Source: Bacillota bacterium (GTDB lineage Bacteria; Bacillota; Clostridia; Peptostreptococcales; Anaerovoracaceae). Taken from it: a DNA stretch of 9,058 nucleotides. This document shows positions 1-5,836 of this stretch, one piece after another. The notes under the pieces were generated by a model, which was not told the DNA's origin, made no database searches, and worked only from the letters and a program-made list of their open reading frames with translations. The DNA is taken from assembly GCA_022706625.1 (NCBI GenBank), contig JAKJCD010000030.1:5487-14544 (forward strand). The letters run 5' to 3'. The position numbers and the translations under genes were made by a program. Position 1 is the stretch's first letter. Each line of letters starts with the position of its first letter.

Positions 1-1067
1 ACTCAACATTGGAGTATGACCTTAAGAAGGGAACAAGAGGTTCCCGCCACGATCATATAGAAAGACTTATAGCAAAGATCGTCGGGGCCGAAGGGGCAAT
101 GGTGGTAAACAACAACGCTTCCGCCGTGCTTTTATGCCTTGCAGCGCTGGCAAAGGGCAAAGAAGTCATAGTATCCCGGGGAGAGCTTGTGGAGATCGGC
201 GGATCCTTCCGCATACCGGAGATAATGGAACTTGGCGGTGCGTATTTACGAGAAGTGGGAACTACAAATAAAACAAAATATGATGATTATCGAAATGCGA
301 TAGATATGGAAAAGACAGGTATCCTCCTGAAAGTGCACACCAGTAATTATAAGATTATGGGATTTACAGCTGATGTGGGCCTGCAGGAACTTGTTGAGCT
401 CGGCAGGGATTCAGGGATCCCCGTGGTCTATGATCTTGGCAGCGGGCTGATGATTGACCTTAGAAAATACGGAATAGACGAACCCACTGTACCAGAGAGC
501 ATAAGAAGCGGTGCAGATATTGTAACTTTCAGCGGAGATAAGCTCTTAGGCGGACCTCAGGCGGGGATCATCATCGGAAGGAAGCAGTACGTAGACCTTA
601 TGAAGAAGCATCCTCTGGCCAGGGCCGTCAGGGTGGATAAGATGACTCTTGCAGCCTTGGAATACACATTTCGCCAGTATCTTGACGAGGAGAAGGCGAA
701 AGAAACACTGCCGGTGCTTTGCATGATTACCCTTTCGCCGGAGGAGATGAGAAAAAGAGCGATCCTTCTTGCTGAACAAGTTAGAAGGGCAACGGACGCA
801 TTTGAAATAGAGGTGGTCAAATCAGAAGGACAAATCGGCGGGGGTTCAACACCGAATCAGTTTCTCCCCGGATATGCTGTTTCAGTCAGCGGAAAAGGAA
901 TTTCTCCTGATCGCATCGAACGAGATATGAGAGCCTATGAAGAGGCTGTAATAGTGCGCATAAACCAGGATCGCGTATTGATCGATATGAGGACAGTAGC
1001 CCAGGATGAAATAGATATTGTCGCCAGAGGGCTCATCGCCTGCGGAGAGAGATACAGCAAGGGGTGA
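1..1067 (+). CDS. selA: L-seryl-tRNA(Sec) selenium transferase (selenocysteine synthase), 5'-truncated
   Basis: This PLP enzyme converts seryl-tRNA(Sec) to selenocysteyl-tRNA(Sec) using selenophosphate, in the cytoplasm. The frame is open from the window edge: codons from base 3 read S-T-L-E-Y-D-L, so the TTG at base 9 is an internal Leu codon and not a start. About 353 residues remain of a family that is usually 460-470 long, so roughly the first 110 are outside the window. Visible family hallmarks are the E-Y-D-L-x-x-G-x-R-G-S-R segment, the G-A-E-x-A-M-V-V-N-N-N-A-S-A-V cofactor region, R-G-E-L-V-E-I-G-G-S-F-R-I-P, and the S-G-D-K-L-L-G-G-P-Q-A-G motif. The Lys of that last motif (codon 540-542) corresponds to the residue that binds PLP. 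The TGA stop at 1065-1067 lies within the ribosome binding region of selB, 7 bases before its ATG, so the two are co-transcribed. Identification is very secure. Confidence 0.97.
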   Translation, partial: STLEYDLKKGTRGSRHDHIERLIAKIVGAEGAMVVNNNASAVLLCLAALAKGKEVIVSRGELVEIGGSFRIPEIMELGGAYLREVGTTNKTKYDDYRNAIDMEKTGILLKVHTSNYKIMGFTADVGLQELVELGRDSGIPVVYDLGSGLMIDLRKYGIDEPTVPESIRSGADIVTFSGDKLLGGPQAGIIIGRKQYVDLMKKHPLARAVRVDKMTLAALEYTFRQYLDEEKAKETLPVLCMITLSPEEMRKRAILLAEQVRRATDAFEIEVVKSEGQIGGGSTPNQFLPGYAVSVSGKGISPDRIERDMRAYEEAVIVRINQDRVLIDMRTVAQDEIDIVARGLIACGERYSKG

Positions 1068-1074
1068 GGACGGT

Positions 1075-2982
1075 ATGCACAATGTGATCGTAGGAACGGC
1101 AGGACATGTGGATCACGGGAAAACTTGCCTGATCAAAGCACTGACGGGGGCGGAAACGGACAGATTAAAAGAAGAGAAGAAGCGGGGCATCACCATAGAA
1201 TTGGGCTTTGCGGAAATGCCCAATTCTACCGGCCGGCATATCGGCATTATTGATGTACCGGGCCATGAGCGATTTGTAAGAAACATGCTGGCCGGTATCG
1301 GCGGCATCGACCTGGTGCTTTTGGTGGTCGCCGCCGACGAAGGGGTGATGCCCCAGACCGTCGAACACTTCGAGATCCTGAAAATGCTGGAGATCAAAAG
1401 GGGCATTGTGGTTATTACCAAGGCGGATCTGGCGGAGCCTGACTGGCTGGAGCTTGTTAAGGAGGATGTGAAAGCCACAGTCAGCGGCACATTCCTGGAA
1501 AAAGCCCCTATTATAGCGGTGTCTTCTTACACGGGAGAGAACATAGAGCAGCTGCGGGCATTGATCTTAGAGCAGGCAGAAAATACTGCAGGCCGCAGAG
1601 AGGATCACTCCCTGTTAAGAATCCCGGTTGACCGGGTATTTACAATGGAAGGCTTCGGCACCGTGATTACCGGCACGCTTTTGGAGGGGGCCGTCAGTGT
1701 TGGAAACGAGGTTCAGATATATCCGGGAGACAGGACCGCAAAGGTGAGAAACCTTCAGGTTCACGGCGAAATGGTCGAAACGGCCCTCGCCGGTCAGCGG
1801 ACGGCTGTAAATCTTGTTAATGTGAAAAAGGATGAAATCAAGAGAGGGGATGTGATAGCCGCTAAAGACTCTCTCATGCAGACAATGATGCTGGACGTGA
1901 AAATCCGGATGTTCGATGATGCAAAGAGGACTCTGATCAACGGCAGTCGTCTGCATCTTTACTATGGTTCTGCCGAAACATTGTGCAAGGCAGTGCTTTT
2001 AGACTCGGAAACGCTCGAAAGCGGCGGAACCGGATATGCTCAGCTTCGCATGGAAGAACAAATCGCCGTGAGAAAAGGAGACCGCTTCATTATTCGTTTT
2101 TACTCTCCTGTCGAAACCATCGGCGGCGGAGTTATTTTAGATGCCAACCCCGTTAAGCACAGAAGATTTCGCATAGAGGTACTGGAGGCTTTAGCGGTAA
2201 AGGAAAAGGGAGAAGAGGACGCTGTCCTGGAGCAGATCCTTCGTGAGTCGGGAAGCTCCCTGCCGACCTTCAGAGATCTGGCTGTTAAGATTGGCAGAAC
2301 AACTGAAGAGGTATCAAAGGAGGTCGGAGAGCTTACGTCAGAGGGAAAAGCTGTGTATCTTTCAGATGACACCTATATACACTCTGATTATGCAAAAAGG
2401 ATCGAAGAGACTGCCCGGCAGATCCTCGCTGAATATCACGGTAAAAACCCTATTTCAGCAGGCATGCAAAAGGGAGAGTTTCGTAAAAGGCTGGCAGACA
2501 GGCTGTATCTCAGGGACGTGAAGGCCGCAGATCGGCTGCTGAGATTCCTTTTTAACTCGCATAAGCTTAAGGATTTGGGGAATTCAACAGCTTTGCCGGA
2601 GCATAGTGTGGAATATAAGCCGGAGCATTTAGACATACTGGAGCGTTTGGAAAAAAGATATATGGATGCGGGCTTTGAAATCCCGGAGCTCGATGAATGC
2701 ATCGGTGGGGAAAAGGATAAAGGGCTTGCGGAACAGATCGTAGAAGCCATGGCTGAAAGCGGCAGACTCAAAAAGCTCACCTATCAATACTACATGCATA
2801 TAAGCCATTTCGACGAAGCTATGAAACGGTTTTACGAGCACATGGACAAACACGGAAAGATTACTCTTGCCGAGTATCGCGATTTGCTGAATACTTCAAG
2901 AAAATATGCGGTACTGATCTTAGAGTATTTGGATGAGCAAAAAATCACTGCCATGACAGGCGATGCAAGGGTGTTGATTTAA
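1075..2982 (+). CDS. selB: Selenocysteine-specific translation elongation factor SelB
   Basis: SelB is a GTPase that carries selenocysteyl-tRNA(Sec) to ribosomes paused at UGA codons and binds the mRNA SECIS hairpin. The 635-residue protein starts at ATG 1075, 5 bases after GGGGTGAGG (1061-1069). An upstream in-frame TTG at 1018 would overlap selA and add residues before the universal M-x-x-V-I-V-G-T-A-G-H-V-D-H-G-K-T start, so I reject it. GTPase motifs are G1 G-H-V-D-H-G-K-T (about residues 10-17), G2 R-G-I-T-I-E-L-G (Thr40), G3 D-V-P-G-H-E (60-65), G4 T-K-A-D (115-118) and G5 V-S-S (149-151). An EF-Tu-like beta-barrel with F-G-T-V-I-T-G-T (194-201) follows. The C-terminal 250 or so residues are charged and helical, matching the tandem winged-helix domains that bind SECIS RNA. 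Length matches the Moorella-type factor. It implies selenoproteins elsewhere in the genome. Confidence 0.97.
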   Translation: MHNVIVGTAGHVDHGKTCLIKALTGAETDRLKEEKKRGITIELGFAEMPNSTGRHIGIIDVPGHERFVRNMLAGIGGIDLVLLVVAADEGVMPQTVEHFEILKMLEIKRGIVVITKADLAEPDWLELVKEDVKATVSGTFLEKAPIIAVSSYTGENIEQLRALILEQAENTAGRREDHSLLRIPVDRVFTMEGFGTVITGTLLEGAVSVGNEVQIYPGDRTAKVRNLQVHGEMVETALAGQRTAVNLVNVKKDEIKRGDVIAAKDSLMQTMMLDVKIRMFDDAKRTLINGSRLHLYYGSAETLCKAVLLDSETLESGGTGYAQLRMEEQIAVRKGDRFIIRFYSPVETIGGGVILDANPVKHRRFRIEVLEALAVKEKGEEDAVLEQILRESGSSLPTFRDLAVKIGRTTEEVSKEVGELTSEGKAVYLSDDTYIHSDYAKRIEETARQILAEYHGKNPISAGMQKGEFRKRLADRLYLRDVKAADRLLRFLFNSHKLKDLGNSTALPEHSVEYKPEHLDILERLEKRYMDAGFEIPELDECIGGEKDKGLAEQIVEAMAESGRLKKLTYQYYMHISHFDEAMKRFYEHMDKHGKITLAEYRDLLNTSRKYAVLILEYLDEQKITAMTGDARVLI

Positions 2983-2998
2983 AGGACAAGGTAGAATT

Positions 2999-3895
2999 AT
3001 GGATTTTAAACAAATTGAAGCCTTCGTTAATGTGGTAAAATACGAAAGCTTTTCGAAAGCGGCTGATGCATCTTTTCTAACCCAGCCTACCATCAGCAGC
3101 CATATAGGCACGCTGGAAAAGGAGTTGGGTCAAAGGCTAATTAACCGAAATGGCAAGAAAGCCTTCCCGACAAAGCAAGGCCGGATCCTCTACAAATATG
3201 CAGTCAATATGCTGAACACCAGAGAGAAGGCTATTTTCTCTCTGGAGAGCTGCAAACATGAAATCGATGGTGTGCTGGAAATTCAGGCATCGTCTATTCC
3301 TGCGGGATACATTGTTCCAGGGCTGATGGCTAAATTCAGAGAAGAATATCCCCGCGTTCAATTTTACATGGAGCAGTCGGATAGCCGCAAAGTGGAGGAC
3401 AATCTGCTGGAGCAGAAAGGAGAGATCGGTTTTTTAGGATATCGAGGCAATACAGCTTTGAACTACGAAAAGATTATGACAGATACCATGGTTCTGATAA
3501 CACCCAACAATGACAAGTTCCGCAGCCTTACGGGGAAACCTATTTCTCCGGAATACTTTATCAGCGAACCTTTCGTGTGGAGGGAGCAAGGTTCCGCAAC
3601 CCGTAAAGAATTTGAAGCTGCCATCCATTCAATGGGATACGACCCCAAGAAATTAAATATAGCAGTCAGAGTTAACAGCTTGGAGGTAATCAAACAGGCG
3701 GTCGGCAAAGGATTGGGAGTGTCGGTCGTATCCAGAATTGCCGTGGAGAGCAGTTTGTCTTGTGAACGATTCCTATCCTTTTCAATAGAAGGGATAGAAA
3801 TAGACAGAGAGTTCTACCTGGTATGGAACAAAACTACTGCGCTGTCTCCTACCGCTGAAACCTTTAAAAACTTTGTCCTGAAGAGCACTCTATGA
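2999..3895 (+). CDS. LysR-family transcriptional regulator, selenium-metabolism associated
   Basis: This 298-residue protein has classical LysR layout. Residues 1-60 form a winged helix-turn-helix (M-D-F-K-Q-I-E-A-F, then F-S-K-A-A-D-A-S-F-L-T-Q-P-T-I-S-S-H-I recognition region, then L-G-Q-R-L-I-N-R). A linker helix follows, with a periplasmic-binding-protein-like effector domain from about 90 to 298. The ATG at 2999 sits 7 bases after an AAGGACAAGG Shine-Dalgarno region that begins at the selB stop, so the gene is probably co-transcribed with selAB. Its TGA overlaps the ATG of the next gene (ATGA). A LysR regulator next to selA/selB, DUF3343, yedE and yedF is a recurrent arrangement in selenium-using bacteria, and NCBI annotation recognises such a selenium-associated LysR group (from memory). 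Inferred role: control of the downstream selenium-uptake genes through the palindrome at 4151-4167. Effector unknown; a selenium or sulfur compound is a guess. Confidence 0.9.
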   Translation: MDFKQIEAFVNVVKYESFSKAADASFLTQPTISSHIGTLEKELGQRLINRNGKKAFPTKQGRILYKYAVNMLNTREKAIFSLESCKHEIDGVLEIQASSIPAGYIVPGLMAKFREEYPRVQFYMEQSDSRKVEDNLLEQKGEIGFLGYRGNTALNYEKIMTDTMVLITPNNDKFRSLTGKPISPEYFISEPFVWREQGSATRKEFEAAIHSMGYDPKKLNIAVRVNSLEVIKQAVGKGLGVSVVSRIAVESSLSCERFLSFSIEGIEIDREFYLVWNKTTALSPTAETFKNFVLKSTL

Positions 3896-4128
3896 AAAAA
3901 TATTATGTATTGTTTCCTAACCATATTAATGGTTTAAAGCTTAACGAAATACTCAGGCGGGAAAACTATAAGGCGACTATTGCTCCTACTCCCAGGGAAC
4001 TGAGCACAAGCTGCGGTATTTCCCTTTTGATCCGCGAAGAGGATGTTGAGAACATCAGGAAGATCATGGAGAGAGAACATATTGAAACATTGGGCATAGC
4101 TTCAATCGAAAAATACCCCGCTTTGTAA
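3892..4128 (+). CDS. DUF3343 (putative Se/S carrier) protein, single-cysteine copy
   Basis: A 78-residue cytoplasmic protein with no signal peptide or membrane segment. It matches the DUF3343 family, which Pfam describes as a putative Se/S carrier-like family (from memory), through the pattern M-K-x-Y-x-x-x-F at the start and P-T-P-R-E-L-S-T-S-C-G-I-S-L in the middle. Cys41 in S-T-S-C-G is the only cysteine and the likely chalcogen-carrying residue. The ATG overlaps the LysR stop by 4 bases, which indicates translational coupling. A second copy of the family lies at 5570-5812 and shares P-x-P-R-x-L-S-x-S-C-G. Biochemistry has not been established to my knowledge. A role in passing selenium (or sulfur) as a persulfide or perselenide is inferred from the neighbours and the conserved Cys. 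Confidence 0.85.
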   Translation: MKKYYVLFPNHINGLKLNEILRRENYKATIAPTPRELSTSCGISLLIREEDVENIRKIMEREHIETLGIASIEKYPAL

Positions 4129-4150
4129 AAACTGTATGTTGGAAAGATAG

Positions 4151-4167
4151 TATTGATAATATCAATA
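4151..4167. promoter_or_regulatory. Candidate LysR-type operator (17-base perfect palindrome) upstream of yedE
   Basis: TATTGATAATATCAATA consists of 7-base arms with a 3-base spacer. The core TTGATAATATCAA fits the T-N11-A consensus of LysR recognition sites. It lies 23 bases after the first DUF3343 stop and 109 bases before the yedE start, between the LysR gene and its probable target operon. A second, imperfect palindrome TGGCAATTACCA (4184-4195) is centred about 30 bases, or three helical turns, downstream. This resembles the recognition-site plus activation-site pairing of LysR promoters. AT-rich palindromes arise by chance, so binding is inference. Confidence 0.45.
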
Positions 4168-4197
4168 AAGAATTAGAAATGTATGGCAATTACCAAT

Positions 4198-4226
4198 TTC
4201 ACTCCTCGTTTTGGCTGTGATAAAAT
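4198..4226 (+). promoter_or_regulatory. Candidate sigma-70 promoter for the yedE operon
   Basis: TTCACT (4198-4203, 4 of 6 matches to -35) is separated by 17 bases from TAAAAT (4221-4226), which has an extended -10 TG at 4218-4219. Transcription would start near 4233 and place the 4151-4167 palindrome at about -74, close to the usual LysR recognition position. A competing weak promoter is TTGATA (4153-4158) with a 15-base spacer and TAGAAA (4174-4179). It would start near 4186 and put the whole 4201-4268 inverted repeat into the mRNA. The sequence alone does not decide between them. Confidence 0.3.
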
Positions 4227-4268
4227 TAATTAACTAGTTTTATAACACAAATAATTTATACGAGGAGT
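4201..4268 (+). promoter_or_regulatory. Long imperfect inverted repeat covering the yedE ribosome binding site
   Basis: ACTCCTCGT (4201-4209) is a perfect 9-base complement of ACGAGGAGT (4260-4268), which contains the yedE Shine-Dalgarno GAGGAG. Inside it lies a second stem: TGTG (4216-4219) pairs with CACA (4246-4249), and after a two-base AA bulge ATAAAA (4220-4225) pairs with TTTTAT (4238-4243). One G-T wobble and two more A-T pairs extend this stem to a 6-base loop (4229-4234). If transcribed in full, this would form a leader hairpin hiding the ribosome binding site. If transcription starts near 4233, the outer stem would not exist in RNA. The pairing is directly visible; the function is inferred. 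Confidence 0.45.
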
Positions 4269-4275
4269 ACACTCA

Positions 4276-5340
4276 ATGAAAGCAAAAAGTCTTGTGATCC
4301 TGGCCGGCGCAATCGTGGGGATATCAGCTATTATCCTGACCCTGTACGGAAATCCGGCAAATATGGGTTTTTGTATCGCTTGTTTTATCAGGGATACGGC
4401 CGGGGGGCTCAGAATGCATAATGCAGGAGTAGTCCAGTACATCAGGCCCGAAATCATCGGTCTGGTCCTCGGTTCATTTATCGTAGCCCTTGCGGGTAAA
4501 GAATTTTCACCAAGGGCCGGCTCTGCACCTGCTTCCCGGTTTGTTCTCGGTTTCTTCATGATGATCGGCGCCCTCATGTTCTTAGGATGCCCCCTGAGGA
4601 TGATGCTTCGCATTGGCGGCGGAGACATGAATGCCATTGTTGGCTTAGTCGGCTTTACAGCAGGTATTTTAGCAGGGATCGGCTTCCTGAACAAAGGGTT
4701 TTCTTTTAAGCGTGCTTATAAAATCAGCAAAGCGGACGGTTACATATTCCCGGCAATACAGGTGGCGATGCTGGTCCTCCTTCTCGGAACACCGGCTTTA
4801 CTGGCGTTCAGTGAAGAGGGTCCCGGTTCCATGCATGCACCTGTTGCTTTTGCCCTCGTCGGAGGACTTGTTGTAGGCGCTGCAGCACAGAAATCCCGAT
4901 TTTGTACGGCAGGCGGAATCAGGGACGCTTTTCTCCTAAAAGATTTAACTCTGCTTATTGGTTTTATAAGTGTTATACTAGTCGTACTTATTGGCAATTT
5001 AGCCTTGGGCAGCTTTCACTTTGGTTTCGAAGGTCAACCGGTTGCTCACAGCGATGGGGTTTGGAATTTCCTGGGAATGGCTCTGGTAGGCCTTGCAGCT
5101 GTTCTGCTGGGCGGATGCCCTCTGCGCCAGCTAATCCTATCCGGTGAAGGTAATATCGACTCGGTAATCACTGTTGTCGGAATGTTGATCGGCGCCGCAT
5201 TTTCACATAATTTCGGTCTTGCCTCTTCTGCACAAGGTCCTATGTTTAACGGCCAAATTGCTGTAGTCATAGGTTTTGTTGCAGTAGCTGCGATTGGTTT
5301 TTTGAACCTTCAGGGCAGACCGGAGAAAGGAGATGCCTAA
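4276..5340 (+). CDS. yedE: YedE-family integral membrane transporter, putative selenium importer
   Basis: A 354-residue polytopic membrane protein of the YeeE/YedE family, whose structurally known member TsuA imports thiosulfate. It has an internal two-fold repeat. The N-terminal half has G-F-C-I-A-C-F-I-R-D (about 31-40) and G-C-P-L-R-M-M-L-R (104-112). The C-terminal half has S-R-F-C-T-A-G-G-I-R-D (207-217) and G-C-P-L-R-Q-L-I-L-S-G (280-290). Cys33, Cys36, Cys105, Cys210 and Cys281 are the only cysteines, and all sit in these conserved loops, in line with a substrate path of successive thiols. About ten hydrophobic segments are visible. GAGGAG (4262-4267) lies 8 bases before ATG 4276. A YedE subgroup that occurs with YedF and DUF3343 is annotated as a putative selenium transporter (family knowledge). 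Substrate here (selenite, selenosulfate or another species) is inferred from context; thiosulfate or sulfide remain possible. Confidence 0.9.
   Translation: MKAKSLVILAGAIVGISAIILTLYGNPANMGFCIACFIRDTAGGLRMHNAGVVQYIRPEIIGLVLGSFIVALAGKEFSPRAGSAPASRFVLGFFMMIGALMFLGCPLRMMLRIGGGDMNAIVGLVGFTAGILAGIGFLNKGFSFKRAYKISKADGYIFPAIQVAMLVLLLGTPALLAFSEEGPGSMHAPVAFALVGGLVVGAAAQKSRFCTAGGIRDAFLLKDLTLLIGFISVILVVLIGNLALGSFHFGFEGQPVAHSDGVWNFLGMALVGLAAVLLGGCPLRQLILSGEGNIDSVITVVGMLIGAAFSHNFGLASSAQGPMFNGQIAVVIGFVAVAAIGFLNLQGRPEKGDA
5327..5332 (+). promoter_or_regulatory. Ribosome binding site that fixes the TusA-like start
   Basis: AAGGAG ends immediately before an ATG at 5333, leaving no spacer, but lies 9 bases before a second in-frame ATG at 5342. 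The latter is therefore the likely start. It also makes the protein begin M-L-I-D-A-R-G, matching the M-I-D-A-R-G beginning of YedF downstream. The site is inside the last codons of yedE, so the two genes should be translationally coupled. Confidence 0.6.
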
Positions 5341-5341
5341 T

Positions 5342-5545
5342 ATGTTAATTGATGCAAGGGGCCGTGCTTGCCCCGAACCGGTCCTAATGACTAAAAGAGC
5401 TTTGGACTCAAATTCACAAGGAATCGAAGTACTTGTGGATAATATAACCGCCAGAGAGAACATTAGGCGCTTTGCCGACAACCTGGGATATCAGATAATC
5501 GTAGATAAAAAGGGTGAAGATTACCTGTTGAAACTGTTTAAATAA
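5342..5545 (+). CDS. Stand-alone TusA/SirA-like sulfur- or selenium-carrier protein
   Basis: A 67-residue protein made of one TusA-fold domain. It has the family's hallmark Cys-Pro at the end of strand 1 (M-L-I-D-A-R-G-R-A-C-P-E-P-V, Cys10), followed by a helix and the V-D-N-x-T-A-x-E-N motif near residues 33-41. In this family the Cys carries a persulfide to acceptors (TusA in tRNA thiolation). The start at 5342 is 1 base after the yedE TAA; the upstream ATG at 5333 has no room for ribosome binding. The protein closely resembles the N-terminal domain of YedF encoded 291 bases downstream, with shared I-D-A-R-G, C-P-x-P-V, V-D-N-x-T-A and R-F-x-x-N blocks. It most likely duplicates that module as a mobile carrier. 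Selenium as cargo is inferred from the operon; sulfur is the alternative. Confidence 0.9.
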   Translation: MLIDARGRACPEPVLMTKRALDSNSQGIEVLVDNITARENIRRFADNLGYQIIVDKKGEDYLLKLFK

Positions 5546-5569
5546 GTATTTGTGAGGAAATAAATACTA

Positions 5570-5812
5570 ATGAAATACCTGGCAACCTTCCACACTCATT
5601 TTGATGCCGTCAGGTATCAAAAATACATTAAAGGCATAGTACATGAAGCGGTTATGAAACCTGTGCCTCGAAAACTCAGCTCCTCCTGCGGGAGCTGCGT
5701 TGTCTTTGCTTCACAAACCGAAATGTCTATGGATAAAATACTCACACCGGATATAGAAAAACTTTATCGGGTAGAAGGGGACGAGTACGAGTTGCTGATA
5801 GAAAATGAATGA
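5570..5812 (+). CDS. DUF3343 (putative Se/S carrier) protein, two-cysteine copy
   Basis: An 80-residue soluble protein and paralogue of the one at 3892-4128. The shared core is P-V-P-R-K-L-S-S-S-C-G, but here the sequence continues S-C-V-V, giving a C-G-S-C pair (Cys40 and Cys43) where the other copy has one Cys. The C-terminal half is divergent and acidic. The start ATG at 5570 follows GTGAGGAAA with 11 bases from AGGA. The gene is 24 bases after the TusA-like gene and 24 bases before yedF, inside the same operon. A C-x-x-C pair would permit either transfer between thiols or release of the carried chalcogen as a disulfide forms; this is inference. Its TGA stop is in the same frame as yedF, with no other stop between them, as covered under findings. 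Confidence 0.85.
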   Translation: MKYLATFHTHFDAVRYQKYIKGIVHEAVMKPVPRKLSSSCGSCVVFASQTEMSMDKILTPDIEKLYRVEGDEYELLIENE

Positions 5813-5836
5813 TGCGATCAAGGAGGATGTGCGCTG

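Noticed and set aside
1065..1067. selA UGA stop as a selenocysteine codon
   Set aside because: The stop falls at the normal end of SelA inside the selB ribosome binding region, and the readthrough sequence has no resemblance to a continued domain.
1018..1074. Upstream in-frame TTG extending selB by 19 residues
   Set aside because: The extension overlaps selA, lacks family similarity, and the ATG at 1075 has a well-spaced ribosome binding site and begins the conserved SelB N-terminus.
4151..4167. Palindrome as rho-independent terminator of the selAB-lysR transcript
   Set aside because: The stem is entirely AT apart from one G-C pair per arm and is not followed by a T-run.
4129..4275. Possible selC (tRNA-Sec) in the largest intergenic gap
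   Set aside because: No T-loop GTTC-type sequence, long extra arm or acceptor stem is visible; the region is AT-rich and better described as a promoter and leader.
5333..5341. ATG at 5333 as start of the TusA-like gene
   Set aside because: The Shine-Dalgarno AAGGAG abuts this ATG with no spacer, while the ATG at 5342 has a 9-base spacing and gives the expected family N-terminus.
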